This document shows positions 35,011 through 44,640 of a stretch of DNA of 64,000 bases, one piece after another. The stretch covers positions 2,379,445-2,443,444 of the forward strand of contig NZ_CM001165.1 in assembly GCF_000213055.1 (NCBI RefSeq), written 5' to 3'. This DNA is from Streptomyces sp. Tu6071. GTDB taxonomy: Bacteria; Actinomycetota; Actinomycetes; Streptomycetales; Streptomycetaceae. The notes below the pieces were generated by a model. That model made no database searches, was not told the origin of the DNA, and was given only the letters and a program-made list of their open reading frames with translations. The stretch's first letter is position 1; each line of letters begins with the position of its first letter. Both the position numbers and the translations under genes were made by a program.

Positions 35011-35331
35011 TCAGCTCTCCCGTACGCCGCTCTCGACCGCGCCGGGCAGTGAGATGTCGTCGTCGGGCACCGCCTGGCCCGAGCGGATCAGCTCGATCCG
35101 TCCGAGCACCTTGGCGCGCAGGTCCGAGGGGACGTCGTCCTGCCCGCAGCAGCGCTTGACGAGCTTCTTCACCGCCTGCTCCAGACCGTACTTCTCCAGG
35201 CAGGGGTCGCACTCCTGGAAGTGGTCCTCGTACTTGACGCACTCGGAGTCCGGCAGCTCATGGTCCAGGACCTCGTACAGGTGGTCGAGGACCTCGCTGC
35301 AATCCGTCTCGTGCGGCTCTCCGCAGCTCAT
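35011..35331 (-). CDS. rsrA: Zinc-binding anti-sigma factor RsrA
   Basis: 106-residue redox-sensing anti-sigma factor of the ZAS family. Thiol set: Cys3, Cys11, Cys31, Cys41, Cys44, Cys61 and Cys62, with the zinc motif His37-x3-Cys41-x2-Cys44. When reduced it binds zinc and sequesters sigma-R; disulfide formation releases zinc and the sigma factor. ATG 35329-35331 overlaps the sigR stop by four bases, matching stoichiometric expression. Confidence 0.96.
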   Translation of the reverse strand: MSCGEPHETDCSEVLDHLYEVLDHELPDSECVKYEDHFQECDPCLEKYGLEQAVKKLVKRCCGQDDVPSDLRAKVLGRIELIRSGQAVPDDDISLPGAVESGVRES

Positions 35332-35990
35332 GAGCCCGAGCCTTTCGCCTCGTCCGACCCACCCGCGCCCGCCGGGACGAGCCCGCGCTCGCGGGCGTAG
35401 TCCTCCAGCATGCCGCGCAGCTGGCGGCGACCGCGGTGCAGCCGGGACATCACCGTACCGATGGGTGTCCCCATGATGTCCGCGATCTCCTTGTAGGCAA
35501 AGCCCTCGACGTCCGCGAGATAGACCGCGATGCGGAACTCCTCGGGGATCGCCTGGAGCGCGGACTTGACGTCCGAGTCCGGCAGGTGGTCCAGGGCCTG
35601 CGACTCCGCGGAGCGCAGACCGGTGGACATGTGCGACTCGGCGCGCGCGAGCTGCCAGTCCTCGATCTCCTCGGCCGCGCTGCGCTGGGGTTCGCGCTGC
35701 TTCTTGCGGTACGAGTTGATGAACGTGTTCGTGAGGATGCGGTACAGCCACGCCTTGAGATTGGTGCCTTCACGGAACTGGTGGAAGGAGCCGTACGCCT
35801 TCGCGTAGGTCTCCTGCACCAGGTCCTCGGCGTCGGCCGGGTTGCGCGTCATGCGCAGCGCGGCCGAGTACATCTGGTCGAGGTACGTGAGGGCGTCCCG
35901 CTCGAAGCGGGCGCTGCGTTCGGCCGCGCTCTCCTCGGAACGCGTCCCCGCCTCGTCCTCTCCCGCGTCGGTCCCAGTGACCCGACCCAC
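35328..35990 (-). CDS. sigR: Thiol-stress ECF sigma factor SigR (with long isoform from 36176)
   Basis: Short form of 220 residues from GTG 35990, aligned to the S. coelicolor start; the long form (sigma-R') starts at ATG 36174-36176 with GGAAGAGG upstream, adding 62 residues (282 total). Region 2 has [20 protein letters not shown], and region 4 has [20 protein letters not shown]. It transcribes thioredoxin, protease and other thiol-stress genes. The long start lies downstream of an exact sigma-R promoter (36225-36250), so induction should produce the long form. GGAGGAG abuts the short GTG with almost no spacer, so that exact start needs care. Confidence 0.95.
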   Translation of the reverse strand: MGRVTGTDAGEDEAGTRSEESAAERSARFERDALTYLDQMYSAALRMTRNPADAEDLVQETYAKAYGSFHQFREGTNLKAWLYRILTNTFINSYRKKQREPQRSAAEEIEDWQLARAESHMSTGLRSAESQALDHLPDSDVKSALQAIPEEFRIAVYLADVEGFAYKEIADIMGTPIGTVMSRLHRGRRQLRGMLEDYARERGLVPAGAGGSDEAKGSGS

Positions 35991-36224
35991 CTCCTCCGAC
36001 ACCGTGCCGGCGTCCGCGAAGGTGCGGGCGCCCGCCTCGGAGAATAGACGACCGGGGGCCTCGGGGGCCTTCCGGTCGACTCCGGCCACGCCGCCGTTCC
36101 GGGTGGTGCGCGCCGCGTGCAGAACGGACCAGTCCAGTCCGTTGCCGCTGCGGCTGGGGCAGATCGTCGCTCCCATGCGGGGCCTCTTCCTTTCGTACGC
36201 CGGAGGTTCCGGTACGGCTGACAC

Positions 36225-36250
36225 AACACCAGGCCCGCCCGGCGCATTCC
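36225..36250 (-). promoter_or_regulatory. SigR-dependent autoregulatory promoter (sigRp2-like)
   Basis: On the - strand GGAAT (36250-36246), 18 bases, then GTT (36227-36225): an exact match to the sigma-R consensus GGAAT-N18-GTT, about 50 bases upstream of the long-form ATG. Confidence 0.88.
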
Positions 36251-36260
36251 CGCGCCCCGT

Positions 36261-36899
36261 TCAGCCCCGCGCGCGCAGCCAGTCCCCCACCGCCGCTGTG
36301 AGCAGACTCACCGCCTCGTCCTGCCCGAGCGGCGCCCTCTTCGGCACCTGGAAGGAGTGATCCCCGTACGGGACCTCGCTGAGGTCGTACGGGCCGGGCG
36401 GGAACTCGGCGGGCCTGCCGAAGGGGTCGTTGCCGCCCTGCACGACGAGCGTGGGCAGCCCGGTGCCGAGGAGTTCGGCGGCGCGGCTCTTCTCCGGCTT
36501 CCCCGGCGGGTGCAGCGGGAAGGAGAGGGCGAGCACGGCGGCGGCGCCGAGGTCCCGCGCCGTACGGCACGCGACGCGCGCCCCGGCGGAGCGACCGCCC
36601 GCGACCACGGGGAGCCCGCGCGCGGCGAGCCTCGGCCACAGGGCGGTGAAGGCGGCGTCGAGGGTCCGGGGGGCGGGCGCGAGCCTCTTGCCGGCCACGC
36701 GCCAGGGCTGTTCGACCAGGGCGACGGTCACCCCGCGGGACGGGAGCGAGGCCGCCAGGGCCGCGAGGTCGCGGGCCTCGACGCCGCCCCCGGCGCCGTG
36801 GCCGAGGGCGAGCACCGTGTGCGGCTCCGCCGCGGGGTGCCAGTGGATACGGGCGTCACCCTGCGGGGTGGCCACCAGGTCAGGAGTCACGTGCCGCAT
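36261..36899 (-). CDS. Alpha/beta hydrolase (Tex30/KANL3-like)
   Basis: 212-residue alpha/beta-hydrolase-like protein. Oxyanion segment LALGHGAGGGV (about 30-40), nucleophile elbow GRSAGARVA with Ser near 104, an acidic residue in VQGGNDPFG and His in YGDHSFQVP, giving a full Ser-Asp-His triad. The substrate is unknown. It is downstream of the sigR promoter region on the same strand but starts separately at ATG 36897-36899. Confidence 0.88.
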   Translation of the reverse strand: MRHVTPDLVATPQGDARIHWHPAAEPHTVLALGHGAGGGVEARDLAALAASLPSRGVTVALVEQPWRVAGKRLAPAPRTLDAAFTALWPRLAARGLPVVAGGRSAGARVACRTARDLGAAAVLALSFPLHPPGKPEKSRAAELLGTGLPTLVVQGGNDPFGRPAEFPPGPYDLSEVPYGDHSFQVPKRAPLGQDEAVSLLTAAVGDWLRARG

Positions 36900-36906
36900 T
36901 GTGTCG

Positions 36907-36956
36907 TGGGCTCCGCCCCACCCCGCTCCTCGATCGCCGGAGAGGCTTGATCAACG
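36907..36956. repeat. Composite of two dispersed streptomycete elements
   Basis: GGGCTCCGCCCCACCCCGCT (a relative of the element at 25815) runs directly into CTCGATCGCCGGAGAGGCTTGATC, the reverse of the CAAGCC..CCGGCGATTGAGG element seen at 45503-45527. Confidence 0.6.
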
Positions 36957-36960
36957 CCCC

Positions 36961-37773
36961 TCAGAACAACGTCCCCTCCTCCGGTGCTGCCAGTTCCTTC
37001 TCCAGTTCGGGGCCGTTGTTGCGGACGTTGCTGACGTCGGTGCTGACCGGGTAGGCGCGCATCAGGCCCTCCGGGGGCGGGGCGAGGAGGGACTCGGGGG
37101 CCGTGTTCGCGGGGTCGAGCCAGGCGTCCCAGCGGTCGGGGGTGAGCATCAGCGGCATACGGGGGTGGATGTCGGCGAGGGAGCGGGGGCCCTCCGCCGG
37201 GCCCACCGCGAGCGGGGCCGTCTCGGCCTCCGTCGTGAGGACCGTGTACGTGGCCCACCACGCCTGCGGGTGGTCCTCGGGGAGCGTGCGGTCGCGCCAG
37301 AACTCGTACAGCCCGGCCATCGCGAAGACGGAGCCGTCGGCCGGGGTGACGAAGTAGGGCTGCTTGCGGGGGCGTTTGCGACGGCCCTCCTCCTCCAGGC
37401 GCCGCTCGTCCTTGCCCGTGACCCACTCGTAGTAGCCGTCGGCGGGCAGCAGGCAGCGGCGGGCCGTGAAGGCGCGGCGGTAGGAGGGCTTCTCGTGGAC
37501 CGTCTCGGCGCGCGCGTTGATCATCCGCGCGGCGCCGTCGGGCGACGTGGCCCACGAGGGCACGAGGCCCCACTTGAGGGGGCGGAGCTGGCGAACCGGC
37601 CGCCCGTCCCCCGCGTCCTGTCCCTTGAGCGGCCGTTCGAGGACCACGGGGACGAGCTTCGTCGGGGCCACGTTCCAGTCGGGGGCCAGGGTCTCGCTCG
37701 GCTCCCACTTCTCCACACCGAAGAGCGAGACGAGATCCTCGGGGGCACGAGAGGCCGCATACCGTCCACACAT
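36961..37773 (-). CDS. SOS response-associated peptidase (SRAP, YedK/HMCES)
   Basis: 270-residue protein that covalently shields abasic sites in single-stranded DNA. Catalytic Cys2 (MCGRY) becomes the N-terminus after Met removal and forms the thiazolidine crosslink. Asn86 in MINARAET, Glu116 in ADGYYEW and His203 in DIHPRMP complete the active site. ATG 37771-37773. It is divergent from the M50-like gene with only 48 bases between starts. Confidence 0.93.
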   Translation of the reverse strand: MCGRYAASRAPEDLVSLFGVEKWEPSETLAPDWNVAPTKLVPVVLERPLKGQDAGDGRPVRQLRPLKWGLVPSWATSPDGAARMINARAETVHEKPSYRRAFTARRCLLPADGYYEWVTGKDERRLEEEGRRKRPRKQPYFVTPADGSVFAMAGLYEFWRDRTLPEDHPQAWWATYTVLTTEAETAPLAVGPAEGPRSLADIHPRMPLMLTPDRWDAWLDPANTAPESLLAPPPEGLMRAYPVSTDVSNVRNNGPELEKELAAPEEGTLF

Positions 37774-37821
37774 GACCTTCAGCCTGCCACGTCCACCCCC
37801 CACCCGAGGAGCCTTCGTCCC

Positions 37822-38535
37822 ATGCACCCCACCGATCTCCCCGGACTCTGGCACCGCGTCCTCGGCGGACAGCCCTCCCCCGAGCGCTGGGTCGTCCTCG
37901 TCGCGCTGCTGCTCGCGCTCCTCGGCGTCGGCCCGCGCCCGCTGTGGCACCTGACCCGGAACGCCGTGACGATCGCGCACGAGGGCGGGCACGGGCTCGT
38001 CGCGCTCCTGACCGGGCGGCGCCTGGACGGCATCCGGCTGCATTCGGACACCTCCGGGCTCACCGTGAGCCGCGGCAGGCCGACCGGGCCCGGCATGATC
38101 CTCACGGCGGCGGCCGGGTACGTCGCCCCCTCGCTCCTCGGCCTCGGCGGCGCCTGGCTGCTCGCCGCGCACCACATCACGCTCCTGCTGTGGGCGGCGA
38201 CGGCGCTCCTCCTGCTCCTGCTGATCATGGTCCGCAACGCGTACGGGATATTCACCGTGCTCGTCACGGGCGCCGCCTTCGTCCTCGTCTCCTGGCTCAC
38301 CGGACCGCGGGCGCAGTCCTTCTTCGCGTACACCGCCGTGTGGTTCCTGCTGCTCGGCGGGGTGCGCCCGGTCTTCGAGCTCCAGGGCAAGCGGCGCCGC
38401 GAGGGCGCGTACGACTCCGACCCCGACCAGCTCGCCCGGCTGACCCACGTGCCCGCCGGGCTGTGGCTGCTCCTCTTCTTCGCCGTCTCGCTCGGCTCGC
38501 TCGTCGCGGGCGGGCGCTGGCTGCTCGGGCTGTGA
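37822..38535 (+). CDS. M50-family (M50B-like) membrane metallopeptidase
   Basis: 237-residue membrane protein. The zinc motif HEGGH is at 53-57, followed by about five hydrophobic segments (95-118, 120-140, 142-160, 167-185 and 212-235). This resembles short intramembrane-protease-like proteins of actinobacteria; the substrate is unknown. GAGGAG lies 10 bases before the ATG. Divergent from the SRAP gene. Confidence 0.82.
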   Translation: MHPTDLPGLWHRVLGGQPSPERWVVLVALLLALLGVGPRPLWHLTRNAVTIAHEGGHGLVALLTGRRLDGIRLHSDTSGLTVSRGRPTGPGMILTAAAGYVAPSLLGLGGAWLLAAHHITLLLWAATALLLLLLIMVRNAYGIFTVLVTGAAFVLVSWLTGPRAQSFFAYTAVWFLLLGGVRPVFELQGKRRREGAYDSDPDQLARLTHVPAGLWLLLFFAVSLGSLVAGGRWLLGL

Positions 38536-38722
38536 GGCCCGGCGCGAGGCGTCCCGGGGTGGTGCGCGCCGGTGCGTGTCCACCGGCGTGCGCGGGCCCC
38601 TCGTGCGGGTGAAACCCGCCTCGCCGGCCCCGGCCGTCCCGCGTACCACACCCCTGTTTCGGACTGGTTTCGGCGCATTTGGACAGGATCGTGGATCACC
38701 CTGAGCGACTAGAGTGAGGGTC

Positions 38723-40054
38723 ATGACCGAGACGCCTGCACTGACCGACCTCTGGCCCGCGCCGCACGCGGAGGGGCCCGTTCGCGCGACCGTGCGGGTG
38801 CCCGGCTCCAAATCCATCACCAATCGCGCGCTCGTGCTCGCCGCGCTCGCCGCCGAGCCGGGCTGGCTGCGCCGCCCGCTGCGTTCGCGCGACACGCTCC
38901 TGATGGCGAGCGCGCTGCGCACGATGGGCGTCGGCATCGAGGAGACCGTCTCCTCGGAGTCCTGCGGCGTCGTCGGCGCGGGCGAGGCGTGGCGCGTCAT
39001 CCCCGCCGGGCTGCGCGGCCCCGCGACCGTCGACGTCGGCAACGCGGGCACGGTCATGCGCTTCCTGCCGCCCGTCGCGACGCTCGCCGAGGGCGCGATC
39101 CGCTTCGACGGCGACCCGCGGTCGTACGAGCGCCCCCTGCACGGCGTGATCGACGCGCTGCGCGCGCTCGGCGCCCGTATCGACGACGGCGACCGGGGCG
39201 CGCTGCCCCTCACGGTCTTCGGCAGCGGCGCCCTCGACGGCGGCAAGGTCGAGGTGGACGCGTCCAGTTCCTCGCAGTTCATCAGCGCGCTGTTGCTCTC
39301 GGCGCCGCGCTTCAACCAGGGCGTCGAGCTGCGGCACACGGGTGCGACGCTGCCCTCGCTCCCCCACATCCGGATGAGCGTGGACATGCTGCGCGCGGTC
39401 GGCGCGCAGGTCGACGAGCCGGAGACCGGCGGCGAGCCGAACGTGTGGCGCGTGACGCCCGGCGCGCTGCTCGGCCGCGACCTCACGATCGAGCCCGACC
39501 TCTCCAACGCGCAGCCCTTCCTCGCCGCCGCGCTCGTCACGGGCGGCACCGTGACGATCCCGGACTGGCCGGCGCGCACGACGCAGCCGGGCGACCGGCT
39601 CCGCGAGATCTTCACGGAGATGGGCGGCGCCTGCGAGCTGACCGAGGCGGGCCTGACTCTCACCGGTACGGGCCGCGTCCACGGCATCGACGTCGACCTC
39701 GGCGAGGTCGGCGAGCTGACCCCGGGCATCGCGGCCGTCGCGGCGCTCGCAGACTCCCCCTCGACGCTGCGCGGCGTCGCGCACCTGCGCCTCCACGAGA
39801 CGGACCGTCTCGCCGCGCTCACCAAGGAGATCAACGAACTCGGCGGCGACGTCACCGAGACCGCCGACGGCCTCCACATCCGCCCGCGCCCGCTGCACGG
39901 CGGCGTCTTCCACACGTACGAGGACCACCGCATGGCCACGGCGGGGGCGATCCTGGGGCTCGCCGTGCCCGGCGTGGGGATCGAGAACGTCGCGACGACG
40001 GCGAAGACGCTGCCCGACTTCCCGGAGTTGTGGACCGGAATGCTCGGGAACTGA
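38723..40054 (+). CDS. aroA: 3-Phosphoshikimate 1-carboxyvinyltransferase (EPSP synthase)
   Basis: 443-residue shikimate-pathway enzyme joining phosphoenolpyruvate to shikimate-3-phosphate. Signatures: [16 protein letters not shown] near 28-43, [11 protein letters not shown] near 109-119, and [14 protein letters not shown] in the last quarter. The whole length is intact. ATG 38723 was chosen because TAGAGT (-10) lies about 10 bases upstream (leaderless-type); a GTG 9 bases earlier is less likely. It is the first gene of a co-directional run with rsgA. Confidence 0.96.
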   Translation: MTETPALTDLWPAPHAEGPVRATVRVPGSKSITNRALVLAALAAEPGWLRRPLRSRDTLLMASALRTMGVGIEETVSSESCGVVGAGEAWRVIPAGLRGPATVDVGNAGTVMRFLPPVATLAEGAIRFDGDPRSYERPLHGVIDALRALGARIDDGDRGALPLTVFGSGALDGGKVEVDASSSSQFISALLLSAPRFNQGVELRHTGATLPSLPHIRMSVDMLRAVGAQVDEPETGGEPNVWRVTPGALLGRDLTIEPDLSNAQPFLAAALVTGGTVTIPDWPARTTQPGDRLREIFTEMGGACELTEAGLTLTGTGRVHGIDVDLGEVGELTPGIAAVAALADSPSTLRGVAHLRLHETDRLAALTKEINELGGDVTETADGLHIRPRPLHGGVFHTYEDHRMATAGAILGLAVPGVGIENVATTAKTLPDFPELWTGMLGN

Positions 40055-40067
40055 CGGGACCTGAGCG

Positions 40068-41078
40068 ATGCGCCGCTACGGAAAGAACCCCGACGAGGAC
40101 GATGTCCGCGTCCGCCCGGGACGCCGGGGCAGCCGCCCCCGCACCCACACCAGGCCCAAGCACGAGGACGCCGCGTCCGGCATGGTCCTCACCGTCGACC
40201 GGGGGCGGCTCACGTGCCTCGTCGACGGGCGCAGGGTCGTCGCGATGAAGGCCCGCGAGCTGGGCCGCAAGGCCGCCGTGGTCGGCGACCGCGTCGCGCT
40301 CGTCGGCGACCTGTCCGGCGAGAAGGACACCCTCGCCCGCATCGTCCGCATCGAGGAGCGCCGCTCGGTGCTGCGCCGCACGGCCGATGACGACGACCCG
40401 TACGAGCGCGTCGTCGTCGCCAACGCCGACCAGCTCGCGATCGTCACCGCGCTCGCCGATCCCGAGCCGCGCCCGCGCATGATCGACCGCTGCCTCGTCG
40501 CGGCGTACGACGGCGGCCTGAGCCCGCTGCTCGTCCTCACCAAGTCCGATCTCGCCTCCCCGGACAGGCTGTTGGAGAGGTACACGCCGCTCGGCGTCCC
40601 GTATGTCGTGACGAGCCGTGAGGAGCTGTACGACGGCGGGGCGGCGGGGCGGGTGCGGGAACTGCTCGACGGGAAGGTCACGGCCTTCGTCGGGCACTCG
40701 GGCGTCGGCAAGACGACGCTGGTCAACGCGCTGGTCCCGGAGGACCAGCGGCGTACCACCGGGCACGTCAACGCGGTCACGGGGCGCGGCAGGCACACGA
40801 CGACGTCGGCGCTCGCGCTGCCGCTGGACGGGGCGGGCGGCTGGGTCGTCGACACGCCGGGCGTGCGGTCCTTCGGGCTCGCGCACGTCGATCCCTCGCG
40901 CGTCGTGCTCGCCTTTCCCGACCTCGTGCCGGGGACGGAGGAGTGCCCGCGCGGCTGCACGCACGACGAGCCGGAGTGCGCGCTCGACGCCTGGGTCGCC
41001 GAAGGCCACGCGGACCCCGAGCGCCTCGCCTCGCTGCGGCGGCTGCTCTCCACGCGGGAGCGCCACGAGGGGGACTGA
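40068..41078 (+). CDS. rsgA: Ribosome small-subunit-dependent GTPase RsgA
   Basis: 336-residue circularly permuted GTPase that helps 30S maturation. Order: OB-fold (about 35-100), G4 LTKSD, G1 GHSGVGKTTL near 208, G3 DTPG, then a zinc site CPRGCTHDEPEC. The N-terminus is basic (RRYGKNPDEDDVRVRPGRR). ATG lies 13 bases after aroA, so the two are probably cotranscribed. Confidence 0.95.
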   Translation: MRRYGKNPDEDDVRVRPGRRGSRPRTHTRPKHEDAASGMVLTVDRGRLTCLVDGRRVVAMKARELGRKAAVVGDRVALVGDLSGEKDTLARIVRIEERRSVLRRTADDDDPYERVVVANADQLAIVTALADPEPRPRMIDRCLVAAYDGGLSPLLVLTKSDLASPDRLLERYTPLGVPYVVTSREELYDGGAAGRVRELLDGKVTAFVGHSGVGKTTLVNALVPEDQRRTTGHVNAVTGRGRHTTTSALALPLDGAGGWVVDTPGVRSFGLAHVDPSRVVLAFPDLVPGTEECPRGCTHDEPECALDAWVAEGHADPERLASLRRLLSTRERHEGD

Positions 41079-41258
41079 GCGGGCGCCAGGTGTGGTGCGG
41101 CCTGCCCGGGGGAAGGGGTTTGCGTATCCCAAGGGAAGGCAAAGGCATAAGCTCGGGCGGGTCCGCACGGGGCGGACCGGGGCCGGTCCGGCCGCACCGT
41201 GCCGCTGTCGGCGCCGGGGCGCGCGGGCGGGCCCGTACGAGCGTGAAGGAGACACCAC

Positions 41259-41582
41259 ATGGCGTGGCTGCTGGTCGTCGTGGCCGGGCTGCTGGAGACG
41301 GGCTTCGCGATCTGCCTGAAGCTCTCCCACGGCTTCACCCGGCTGTGGCCGACCATCGCCTTCGCCAGCTTCGCGCTGGGCAGCTTCGGCCTGCTGACGC
41401 TCTCGCTGAAGAAGCTCGATGTGGGCCCGGCGTACGCGGTGTGGACGGGCATCGGGGCGGCGGGCACCGCGATCTACGGCATGGTCTTCATGGACGACCT
41501 CGTCTCGGTGCTCAAGATCGTCTCGATCGGCCTCGTCATCGCGGGTGTCATCGGCCTCCAGCTCTCGGGCTCGGCGCACTGA
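41259..41582 (+). CDS. Small multidrug resistance (SMR) transporter
   Basis: 107 residues with four membrane helices. The essential Glu13 in helix 1 (GLLETGFAICLK), YAVWTGIGAAGTAIYG in helix 3, and a dimer-type C-terminus are present. The sequence resembles the SugE/guanidinium exporter branch as much as the drug-exporting EmrE branch. ATG with GAAGGAGA upstream. I looked for a guanidine riboswitch in the 180-base leader and did not see one. Confidence 0.92.
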   Translation: MAWLLVVVAGLLETGFAICLKLSHGFTRLWPTIAFASFALGSFGLLTLSLKKLDVGPAYAVWTGIGAAGTAIYGMVFMDDLVSVLKIVSIGLVIAGVIGLQLSGSAH

Positions 41583-41636
41583 GGGCGACGCGGAGGCGAC
41601 TGGATCACGCGGCGGGCCCGTGGATACTGTTCGGCC

Positions 41637-42455
41637 ATGGCCGACTACCACGATGATCTGCGCCTCGCTCACGTCCTGGCCGACGCGGCCGACGCCACCA
41701 CGATGGAGCGCTTCAAGGCGCTGGATCTCAAGGTCGAGACGAAACCCGACCTGACGCCCGTGACCGAGGCGGACAAGGCGGCCGAGGAGCTGATCCGCTC
41801 CCAGCTCCAGCGGGCCAGGCCGCGCGACGCGATCCTCGGCGAGGAGTACGGGCTGCGGGGCACGGGCCCGCGCCGCTGGGTGGTCGACCCGATCGACGGC
41901 ACGAAGAACTACGTGCGCGGGGTGCCGGTCTGGGCGACCCTCATCTCGCTCATGGAGCTGTTCCCCGGGCGCGAGGGCGAACAGGGCACGTGGCACCCGG
42001 TGGTCGGCGTCGTCTCGGCACCGGCCCTGAACCGCCGCTGGTGGGCGGCGTACGGGCACGGCGCCTTCACCGGACGCAGCCTCACCTCGGCGAGCCGGCT
42101 ACGGGTCTCGGGCGTGCGCCGCATGGCGGACGCCTCGTTCGCGTACTCCTCGCTCACGGGCTGGGAGGAGCAGGGCCGCCTGAACGGTCTGCTCGACCTG
42201 AGCCGGGCGGTGTGGCGCACGCGCGGCTACGGGGACTTCTGGCCGTACATGATGGTCGCCGAGGGCTCGGTCGACATCTGCGCCGAACCGGAGCTGTCGC
42301 TGTGGGACATGGCGGCGAACGCGATCGTGGTCACGGAGGCGGGCGGCACCTTCACGGGCCTCGACGGCCGACCGGGCCCGCACAGCGGCAACGCGGCGGC
42401 GTCGAACGGGATGCTGCACGACGAGCTGCTGAGCTACTTGAATCAGCGGTACTGA
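41637..42455 (+). CDS. hisN: Histidinol-phosphatase HisN (inositol-monophosphatase fold)
   Basis: 272-residue Mg2+ phosphatase. Metal motifs: GEEYG (Glu69/Glu70), DPIDGTKN (84-91) and WDMAANAIVVTEAGG near 223. In actinobacteria this family member supplies the histidinol-phosphatase step of histidine synthesis. TACTGT about 10 bases before the ATG suggests a leaderless mRNA. It is co-directional with the SMR gene, 54 bases downstream. Confidence 0.92.
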   Translation: MADYHDDLRLAHVLADAADATTMERFKALDLKVETKPDLTPVTEADKAAEELIRSQLQRARPRDAILGEEYGLRGTGPRRWVVDPIDGTKNYVRGVPVWATLISLMELFPGREGEQGTWHPVVGVVSAPALNRRWWAAYGHGAFTGRSLTSASRLRVSGVRRMADASFAYSSLTGWEEQGRLNGLLDLSRAVWRTRGYGDFWPYMMVAEGSVDICAEPELSLWDMAANAIVVTEAGGTFTGLDGRPGPHSGNAAASNGMLHDELLSYLNQRY

Positions 42456-43055
42456 GGGGGTGGCGGCCTGCCTCGGCGAGGGGCGGTGGCTCTTCGCGAG
42501 GTGAGGGGATGGGCGCCTTTCGCGAGGGTGGCCGGCTTTCGCTAGGTGAGGGGACCGGTAGCTCTCCGCGAGGGTGGTCGGCTTTCGCTGGTGAGGGGGC
42601 CGGTAGCCCTTCGCGAGGGTGGCCGGCTTTCGCTGGGCGAGGGGCCGGTAGTCCTCCGCGAGGTGAGTGGGTGCTCACTCACCCGCGTTGCACCTGTGGA
42701 CAAGTGCTGCGAACCCGCACAACGGCTCACTCGTGCGGGTGAGGCGTTGCGCGGGTATCGGCGAGTTATCCACAGATGAGGCGGGAGGGCGGGGGCGGGG
42801 GGTGGGGATTTGGGAAACTTGTATAGGGGTCGCCCCCCGGGCGGGAGGGGGCTGACTTGCGCCAGGCGGTGAAGGCGCCCTCCCCCCGCGATCACCCCCG
42901 ACGGGAGGCGGCTGAACGCCGTCAGCTGAACGCCGCCGCAGGGACAGGACCGTCCGCGACTACCCCCGCTTCGCCCCCCAGCCCCCCGACTCCTCCCCCG
43001 CGACCTCACCTCGCGTCGCTCCCCACCTCACTCCTACCTCACCCCCGCCTCCCCC
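42456..43055. repeat. Repeat-bearing spacer between hisN and catalase, with two DnaA-type boxes
   Basis: 600 bases without a supported gene. Positions 42521-42656 hold three 45-46 bp tandem units starting CGCGAGGGTGGYCGGCTTTC, with partial copies on both sides. TGTGGACAA (42695-42703, reverse of TTGTCCACA) and TTATCCACA (42766-42774) match DnaA boxes. GAAACTTGTATAGGGG at about 42812 is an isolated promoter-like AT-rich patch reading toward the catalase 3' end. Confidence 0.8.
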
Positions 43056-44510
43056 TCAACGCCTCGCCCTCACCGCCTCGTCGAGCCGCTTCCCGAAGTC
43101 CTCGTCCGCCTTCCGGAAGTTGTCGATCGCCCGCTGCGCGATGTCGTCGCGCGAGACGCCCGCGATCGAGTCGGCGAGGTTGGCGATCAGGCGCTCCTTG
43201 GCGTCCTCGGGCATGAGCCGGTACAGGTTCCCCGCCTGGACGAAGTCGTCGTCCTCGGCGTGCGCGGGCGCCTCGTGGTGGCCCGTCGCACCGGAGACCC
43301 CGGTCGGCTGCCACAGCGGCTGCCCGGTCTGCGCGGGGCCGCCGAAGCTGTTCGGCTCGTAGTTCTTCGTACCGCCGTGGCGACCGTCGTAAAGGAGACC
43401 GTCGCGGCTGTACGTGCGCGCCTCGGCCGCGTGCGGGCGGTTGACCGGGAGGTGGTCGGCGTTGATGCCGACGCGGTAGCGGTGCGCGTCCCCGTAGGCG
43501 AAGAGCCGGCCCTGGAGCATCTTGTCGGGCGAGGGGCCGATGCCGGGCACGAAGTGCGCCGGGCTGAAAATCGACTGCTCGACCTCGGCGAAGATGTTCT
43601 GCGGGTTCCGGTTGAGCTCCAGCTTCCCGATCTCGATCGGGGGGTAGTCCTCGTGCGGCCACACCTTGGTGAGATCAAAGGGGTTGAAGCGGTAGTTCTC
43701 GGCGTCGGCGGCGGGCATGATCTGCGCCTGCACCGTCCAGCTCGGGTACTCGCCCCGCTCGATCGCCTCGCGCAGGTCGCGCTGGTGCGAGTCGGGGTCC
43801 GCGCCCGCGAGCCTCGCCGCCTCCTCGGCGGTCAGCGTCCTGATGCCCTGGTCCGTCTTGAAGTGGTACTTGACCCAGAAGATCTCCCCGGCCGCGTTGT
43901 TCCATTGGTACGTGTGCGAGCCGTAGCCGTTCATGTGGCGGTACGAGGCCGGGATGCCGCGATCGCCGAAGAGCCACGTCACCTGGTGCGTCGACTCGGT
44001 TGACAGGCCCCAGAAGTCCCACACGTTGTCGGGCTCCTGCGAGCCCGTGTACGGGTCGCGCTTCTGCGTGTGGATGAAGTCCGGGAACTTGATGGCGTCC
44101 CTGACGAAGAAGACCGGGGTGTTGTTGCCGACGAGGTCGTAATTGCCGTCCTCGGTGTAGAACTTCAGCGCGAAGCCGCGCGGGTCGCGCACGGCGTCGG
44201 GGGCGCCGAGGTTGCCCGCCACGGTCGAGAAGCGCAGGAAGGTCTCGGTGCGCTTGCCGACCTCTGAGAGGAAACGGGCCCGCGTCCAGCGGCTCACGTC
44301 GGCGGTGACCGTGAAGGTCCCGTAGGCGCCGGCGCCCCGGGCGTGCACGACGCGCTCGGGGATGCGCTCACGGTTGAAGTGGGCGAGCTTCTCCAAGAGC
44401 GACTGGTCCTGGACGAGGACAGGCCCGCCGACACCCGCGCTCTCGCTGTTCTGGTTGTCGGCGACCGGAGCCCCGGCCTCGGTCGTGAGTGGTCCCTGCC
44501 CCTGCGTCAC
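43056..44510 (-). CDS. Monofunctional heme catalase
   Basis: 484-residue clade-3-type catalase degrading hydrogen peroxide. Distal His56 in [10 protein letters not shown], the Asn in [10 protein letters not shown] (about 127-136), and the proximal Tyr in [12 protein letters not shown] are present. GTG start with GGGAGG 5 bases upstream. The promoter (-35 TTGAAT 44580-44575, -10 TAGGAT 44558-44553 on the - strand) overlaps a Fur-type operator, and the regulator gene is divergent. Confidence 0.95.
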   Translation of the reverse strand: MTQGQGPLTTEAGAPVADNQNSESAGVGGPVLVQDQSLLEKLAHFNRERIPERVVHARGAGAYGTFTVTADVSRWTRARFLSEVGKRTETFLRFSTVAGNLGAPDAVRDPRGFALKFYTEDGNYDLVGNNTPVFFVRDAIKFPDFIHTQKRDPYTGSQEPDNVWDFWGLSTESTHQVTWLFGDRGIPASYRHMNGYGSHTYQWNNAAGEIFWVKYHFKTDQGIRTLTAEEAARLAGADPDSHQRDLREAIERGEYPSWTVQAQIMPAADAENYRFNPFDLTKVWPHEDYPPIEIGKLELNRNPQNIFAEVEQSIFSPAHFVPGIGPSPDKMLQGRLFAYGDAHRYRVGINADHLPVNRPHAAEARTYSRDGLLYDGRHGGTKNYEPNSFGGPAQTGQPLWQPTGVSGATGHHEAPAHAEDDDFVQAGNLYRLMPEDAKERLIANLADSIAGVSRDDIAQRAIDNFRKADEDFGKRLDEAVRARR

Positions 44511-44560
44511 TGTGCCTCCCGCATCGTTCCGGCTCGGTCGAACCGCAAAACGATCCTACA

Positions 44561-44580
44561 TTGGACTTCATCTAATTCAA
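44561..44580. promoter_or_regulatory. Fur/PerR-type operator of the catalase promoter
   Basis: TTGGACTTCATCTAATTCAA is an imperfect palindrome that fills the -35 to -10 spacer of the catalase promoter, in the 130-base spacer between catalase and the Fur-family gene. Repression by the neighbouring Fur-family protein, lifted by peroxide, is inferred. Confidence 0.75.
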
Positions 44581-44640
44581 GCTGACCTCCAAAGCCACAC
44601 TCGTTCGGAATCAGGCCGGTCGCCTGTTACCCTTTGCCCT

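Noticed and set aside
41079..41258. Guanidine riboswitch upstream of the SMR transporter
   Set aside because: The leader lacks the conserved ACGR-type loops and paired elements of known guanidine motifs.
42695..42774. Chromosomal replication origin
   Set aside because: Only two DnaA boxes and no dnaA/dnaN genes; a streptomycete oriC has many boxes between dnaA and dnaN.
42857..43216. Small + strand gene overlapping the catalase 3' end
   Set aside because: Pro/Ser/Arg-rich low-complexity product, overlap with a real gene, no ribosome site.
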